Of a stretch of DNA of 7,016 nucleotides, positions 4,910 to 7,016 are shown piece by piece. Location: the NCBI GenBank assembly GCA_017616955.1, contig JAFZXD010000293.1, positions 1 through 7,016 of the forward strand, in the 5' to 3' direction. The translations under genes and the position numbers were made by a program. Source of the DNA: Eubacterium sp. (GTDB lineage: Bacteria > Bacillota > Clostridia > Lachnospirales > Lachnospiraceae). The number at the start of each line of letters is the position of its first letter. Position 1 is the stretch's first letter. The notes under the pieces were generated by a model. The model was not told where the DNA came from. It was given only the letters and a program-made list of their open reading frames with translations, and did no database searches.

Positions 4910-5548
4910 TTAATGCCAATTCAGTATAAGCTTCATCAGATCCGTGTTTTCATCATCAGGGTCGATATTATAAATATCTATCTTATCTCTGTCAGCGCTT
5001 CTATCCGAAAATGCAGGGAACAGGAATCCGAACTCAGGCTTTCCGACTTCGTAATCACCCGAATATGGAGCGATGGCACATATAACAAAATCATAGATTT
5101 CTTCCGAGCCTTCGTTCCACTGACCATCTGTTCCTTTAAACGGAATATCGTAAGTTCCGAAATATACCATGATGGCATATTCTGATAAACCCTTATACTT
5201 CTCCATGATGACTTCGTATAGAATAGTCAGCAGCGCATCATCCTTAAGCTCTGTTTCCTTAAGACCTGTCAGCAGCCCCCACATACTATCTTTACGTCCT
5301 GAATCTTTCGGAAATGCATATTCCTTAAGCTGCTTATTTGTGTCAGCAAATGGAATGGTTTTAGCAACTTCCAGATTAGTTTTCTTTTCCGACTCAGTGA
5401 GTTTGCCAAAATGAATATTAAATGTTCCGTCTATCATGTAGCCGAATTCATCATCATACGTAACGTAGCATCCCGCAACACGCGAAAAACATGTACGCTT
5501 TGGTGTCATTCTTCTGGTCAACTCCAGCATGTCATCTCTGTTTATCAT
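4910..5548 (-). CDS. DUF4317-family protein, short form
   Basis: A 212-residue protein resembling the N-terminal half of DUF4317 (PF14199) proteins, common in Clostridia and of unknown function. Recognisable blocks are MTPKRTCFSRVAGCYV at 14-29, GTFNIHFGKL at 41-50, a middle helical part around 85-125, FVICAIAPYSGDYE at 154-167, and GFLFPAFSDRSADRDKIDIYN at 174-194. It is acidic and soluble, without signal peptide or membrane segment. Family members I recall are often nearly 400 residues; this one stops soon after the GFLFPAF block, so it is either a natural short form or a truncation. The ATG at 5548 is preferred over 5554 because AGGGAA lies 6 bases before it but directly abuts the upstream ATG. 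It follows the Gfo/Idh gene after 64 bases and is probably cotranscribed with it. I do not infer a function. Confidence 0.75.
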   Translation of the reverse strand: MINRDDMLELTRRMTPKRTCFSRVAGCYVTYDDEFGYMIDGTFNIHFGKLTESEKKTNLEVAKTIPFADTNKQLKEYAFPKDSGRKDSMWGLLTGLKETELKDDALLTILYEVIMEKYKGLSEYAIMVYFGTYDIPFKGTDGQWNEGSEEIYDFVICAIAPYSGDYEVGKPEFGFLFPAFSDRSADRDKIDIYNIDPDDENTDLMKLILNWH

Positions 5549-5554
5549 AATCAT

Positions 5555-5560
5555 TTCCCT
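5555..5560 (-). promoter_or_regulatory. Ribosome binding site of the DUF4317 gene
   Basis: The minus strand reads AGGGAA with 6 bases to the ATG at 5548. The other in-frame ATG at 5554 touches the site and is therefore unlikely to be used. Confidence 0.6.
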
Positions 5561-5612
5561 GCAACTATATTTCGTATATATTTCTTTTTTCTGTACACCG
5601 AATAACGCTGTA

Positions 5613-6590
5613 CTAATATCCTATCGCTTTCAGCACTTTATCTATAAGTTCCGCATTCTTTATGGAGAACTCAGGTGTAATATACGGTTTCTCATCAGAC
5701 AGGATGCACCTTGAAAACTGTTCTATCTCAAGGGAGTAGTTATTTGGAACCGAAATCTTTCGCTCCACAACTCCCACATCTGTATATATCTTATAGGAGA
5801 CTTTTCCTTCCTGATTATACTCAACACCTGATTTTATACTTCCCTTTGATCCGTGAATATAAAATCTGTCAAATCTGGAATCTGTATTCTCTCCCAGAAT
5901 CATTCCGACATTAAATGACGCTCTGATTCCATTTTTGAACTTAATAAGTCCGGCTGTCATGAGGTCAACCCCTTCAAAAGAAAACTCAGCATCTGCTTTT
6001 ACGCATTCCGGCTCGCTTTCTACAAGTGAAAGGATCATCGATGTACAGTAACATCCCAGATCATACATAGCACCACCACCGAGTTCCCTATGAAGACGAA
6101 TATCTTCTTTATATCCCTGTGTGATAAATGCAGTATCTATATAATCTGCATCTCCTATCACGCCCTTCTTAACATCGTGTACCAGGCTCTTAATATAAGG
6201 ACTGTGAAGATATGCATAGGCTTCCATCAGAAGAACGTCGTTTTCCTCAGCCACCTTAAACATCTCTCTCGTTTCCTCGGCACTCAGACCGATAGGCTTC
6301 TCACACAAAACATTTTTTCCCGCTTTTAAAGCCCTTATAACCCAATCTTTATGAAGGCTGTTCGGGAGCGGGACATACACAGCCTGAACATCAGGATCAT
6401 TCAGAAGCTGATCGTATACTCCATACACTTTCTTGAAGCCGAATCTTTTTTTATAATCTTCAGCCTTGTCCAGATTTCTTCCTGCTATAGCATACAGTTC
6501 GCAGCTTGCGGACTGTTTCATGCCGGGAATAGTTCCCCAGGAAGCAATATTAGCAGTTCCAAGAATACCCCATTTAACCTTATTGTTCAT
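5613..6590 (-). CDS. Gfo/Idh/MocA-family NAD(P)-dependent oxidoreductase
   Basis: A 325-residue cytoplasmic dehydrogenase of the Gfo/Idh/MocA family (PF01408 plus a C-terminal PF22725/PF02894-type domain), typically oxidising or epimerising sugars, inositols or related polyols. The N-terminal Rossmann fold shows WGILGTANIA at 7-16 as the dinucleotide loop and the AGRN turn at 36-39. CEKPIGLSAEE at 96-106 holds the conserved Lys98. The C-terminal domain shows GGGAMYDLGCY at 171-181 with Asp177 and Tyr181 near the active site. The length is normal and no key residue is missing. The ATG at 6590 is chosen because GGAGG is 5 bases upstream; the in-frame ATG at 6602 contains the ribosome site itself. 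An extended -10 lies about 60 bases upstream. The substrate is unknown, and no sugar transporter or kinase is in view to suggest one. Confidence 0.93.
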   Translation of the reverse strand: MNNKVKWGILGTANIASWGTIPGMKQSASCELYAIAGRNLDKAEDYKKRFGFKKVYGVYDQLLNDPDVQAVYVPLPNSLHKDWVIRALKAGKNVLCEKPIGLSAEETREMFKVAEENDVLLMEAYAYLHSPYIKSLVHDVKKGVIGDADYIDTAFITQGYKEDIRLHRELGGGAMYDLGCYCTSMILSLVESEPECVKADAEFSFEGVDLMTAGLIKFKNGIRASFNVGMILGENTDSRFDRFYIHGSKGSIKSGVEYNQEGKVSYKIYTDVGVVERKISVPNNYSLEIEQFSRCILSDEKPYITPEFSIKNAELIDKVLKAIGY

Positions 6591-6595
6591 CGCAC

Positions 6596-6600
6596 CCTCC
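6596..6600 (-). promoter_or_regulatory. Ribosome binding site of the Gfo/Idh/MocA gene
   Basis: The minus strand reads GGAGG, 5 bases before the ATG at 6590. The alternative ATG at 6602 overlaps this element, so 6590 is the start. Confidence 0.8.
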
Positions 6601-6630
6601 ATACTATCTCATACAAGAAACAAAATACAT

Positions 6631-6653
6631 GTCATATTACGTTCGTCATATTA
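6631..6653. repeat. 9-bp direct repeat at the Gfo/Idh/MocA promoter
   Basis: The minus strand carries TAATATGAC twice (6653-6645 and 6639-6631) with 5 bases between, a period of 14. The first copy overlaps the -10 box and the second lies just past the predicted transcription start. A tandem regulator site is possible; nothing identifies the protein. Confidence 0.4.
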
Positions 6654-6658
6654 TAGCA
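6650..6658 (-). promoter_or_regulatory. Extended -10 promoter of the Gfo/Idh/MocA gene
   Basis: The minus strand reads TGCTATAAT, a perfect extended -10 (TGn TATAAT). No good -35 is found 16-18 bases upstream. The expected transcription start is near 6643, about 53 bases before the ATG at 6590. Confidence 0.6.
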
Positions 6659-6664
6659 ATCATC

Positions 6665-6795
6665 TTATGGAAGATATTTGCCTGCATCTTTGCCGGATGC
6701 CTGAGAATCCAGGCGATCGCTCATCATGAAAACCATATTCCTTGCCAGGTTCCTCATAGTCTGAAGGCCTTCCAGATCTTTCTTCACACCTTCAT
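6665..6795 (-). pseudogene. Flavodoxin/FMN-reductase-like C-terminal remnant
   Basis: A minus-strand frame ending with TAA at 6665-6667 reads EGVKKDLEGLQTMRNLARNM followed by VFMM. This resembles, from memory, the C-terminal helix of clostridial flavodoxin-family NADPH-dependent FMN reductases (pattern D-EG-QTM-NL--NM). The flavin-binding part is absent. AAAAGGAG (6804-6811) lies 8 bases before an ATG at 6795, but that ATG reads only ATG AAG GTG then TGA; dropping one GT pair from the GTGTG there would join it to the long frame. The homology-like frame is open further up to an ATG at 6871, which has no ribosome site, and an in-frame GTG is at 6787. It could be a broken gene or a tiny expressed ORF; the match is moderate. 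Confidence 0.4.
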
Positions 6796-6861
6796 AGAAA
6801 AAACTCCTTTTGATTAATGCATTTATACTTAACCAGCATTTTCCCCGATAATCACTATAAA

Positions 6862-6870
6862 AATATAACA
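6862..6870 (-). promoter_or_regulatory. Possible extended -10 upstream of the flavodoxin-like remnant
   Basis: The minus strand reads TGTTATATT, a TGn plus TATATT. The hexamer 17 bases upstream is TGTTCA, a weak -35. It would start transcripts near 6855, ahead of the AAAAGGAG site at 6804-6811. Confidence 0.3.
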
Positions 6871-6901
6871 TACATTAACCGCTATGAACAGACGAAAAAT
6901 G

Positions 6902-7015
6902 TTAATTATTCTTATCTGATTGCAATTTCGCTATATCATGCACATAAGTTGAAAATTCTTTCGATCTTGATTCAAGAAGTCCATGGGTTCCATCATGCAT
7001 CGTATACATCTTCTT
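6902..7015 (-). CDS. C-terminal end of an unidentified gene (5' part outside window)
   Basis: A minus-strand frame is open from the right edge (7015) to a TAA at 6902-6904, giving 37 residues that start KKMYTMHDGTHGLLESRSKE and end in a charged, lysine- and asparagine-rich tail. The sequence is hydrophilic and looks helical, as protein C-termini often do. I do not recognise the family. It is on the same strand as all genes downstream, with no hairpin terminator seen after it. An open frame of this length can occur by chance, so the call rests on its position at the edge and its plausible composition. Confidence 0.45.
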   Translation of the reverse strand, partial: KKMYTMHDGTHGLLESRSKEFSTYVHDIAKLQSDKNN

Positions 7016-7016
7016 A

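Larger units (their letters stand above)
6603..6901. other. Region upstream of the Gfo/Idh/MocA gene without an intact gene
   Basis: About 300 bases that hold, in the minus direction, a possible promoter (6862-6870), a strong ribosome site (6804-6811), the flavodoxin-like remnant, the 9-bp direct repeat and the promoter of the Gfo/Idh/MocA gene. I see no terminator hairpin, structured RNA or intact gene. Plus-strand ORFs here lack ribosome sites and family resemblance. Confidence 0.5.

Noticed and set aside
4978..5178. 66-residue minus-strand ORF inside the DUF4317 gene
   Set aside because: Another frame of a gene with recognisable family blocks; no ribosome site.
6466..6817. Plus-strand ORFs over the start of the Gfo/Idh/MocA gene and the remnant
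   Set aside because: No ribosome sites, no resemblance to any family, and they cross the well-supported minus-strand promoter and start.

Overview
The window looks like chromosomal sequence from an AT-rich, Gram-positive anaerobe of the Clostridia, most likely Lachnospiraceae. This is an inference from the protein families (DUF4317, a PF06541 membrane protein, a clostridial type of transglutaminase-like protein, a GufA-type ZIP transporter), strong GGAGG ribosome binding sites, extended -10 promoters and U-tailed hairpin terminators. I see no insertion sequence, phage gene, CRISPR array, tRNA or rRNA.

Layout, left to right. At 3-551 (+) lies the C-terminal part of a VanY-type D,D-carboxypeptidase that enters from the left edge. 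A long hairpin at 555-597 serves as a two-way terminator between it and the convergent Ldh-family 2-hydroxyacid dehydrogenase (624-1736, -). Every other gene is also on the minus strand. Read in the direction of transcription, these are: the end of an unidentified gene (6902-7015); a degraded or tiny ORF resembling the C-terminus of a flavodoxin/FMN-reductase protein (6665-6795); a Gfo/Idh/MocA oxidoreductase (6590-5613); a DUF4317 protein (5548-4910) with a terminator at 4693-4734; a ZIP metal transporter (4514-3741); a transglutaminase-like protein (3699-3001); a macro-domain ADP-ribose hydrolase (2986-2441); a PF06541 membrane protein (2387-1848); and the dehydrogenase.

The stretch from ZIP to PF06541 is tightly spaced (gaps of 41, 14 and 53 bases) and has no internal terminator, so it reads as one four-gene transcript driven by a good promoter at 4618-4646. 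A perfect 13-bp inverted repeat lies on that promoter's start site. The dehydrogenase has its own extended -10 promoter with a small palindrome at the start site, but read-through from the operon is possible. The oxidoreductase promoter (6650-6658) carries a 9-bp direct repeat.

Most genes are ordinary. The points most worth a second look are the ZIP/transglutaminase/macro/PF06541 operon and its palindromic operator, the Glu in place of the third catalytic Asp in the transglutaminase-like protein together with its odd start-site spacing, and the flavodoxin-like remnant. I found no convincing evidence of a wholly new system.
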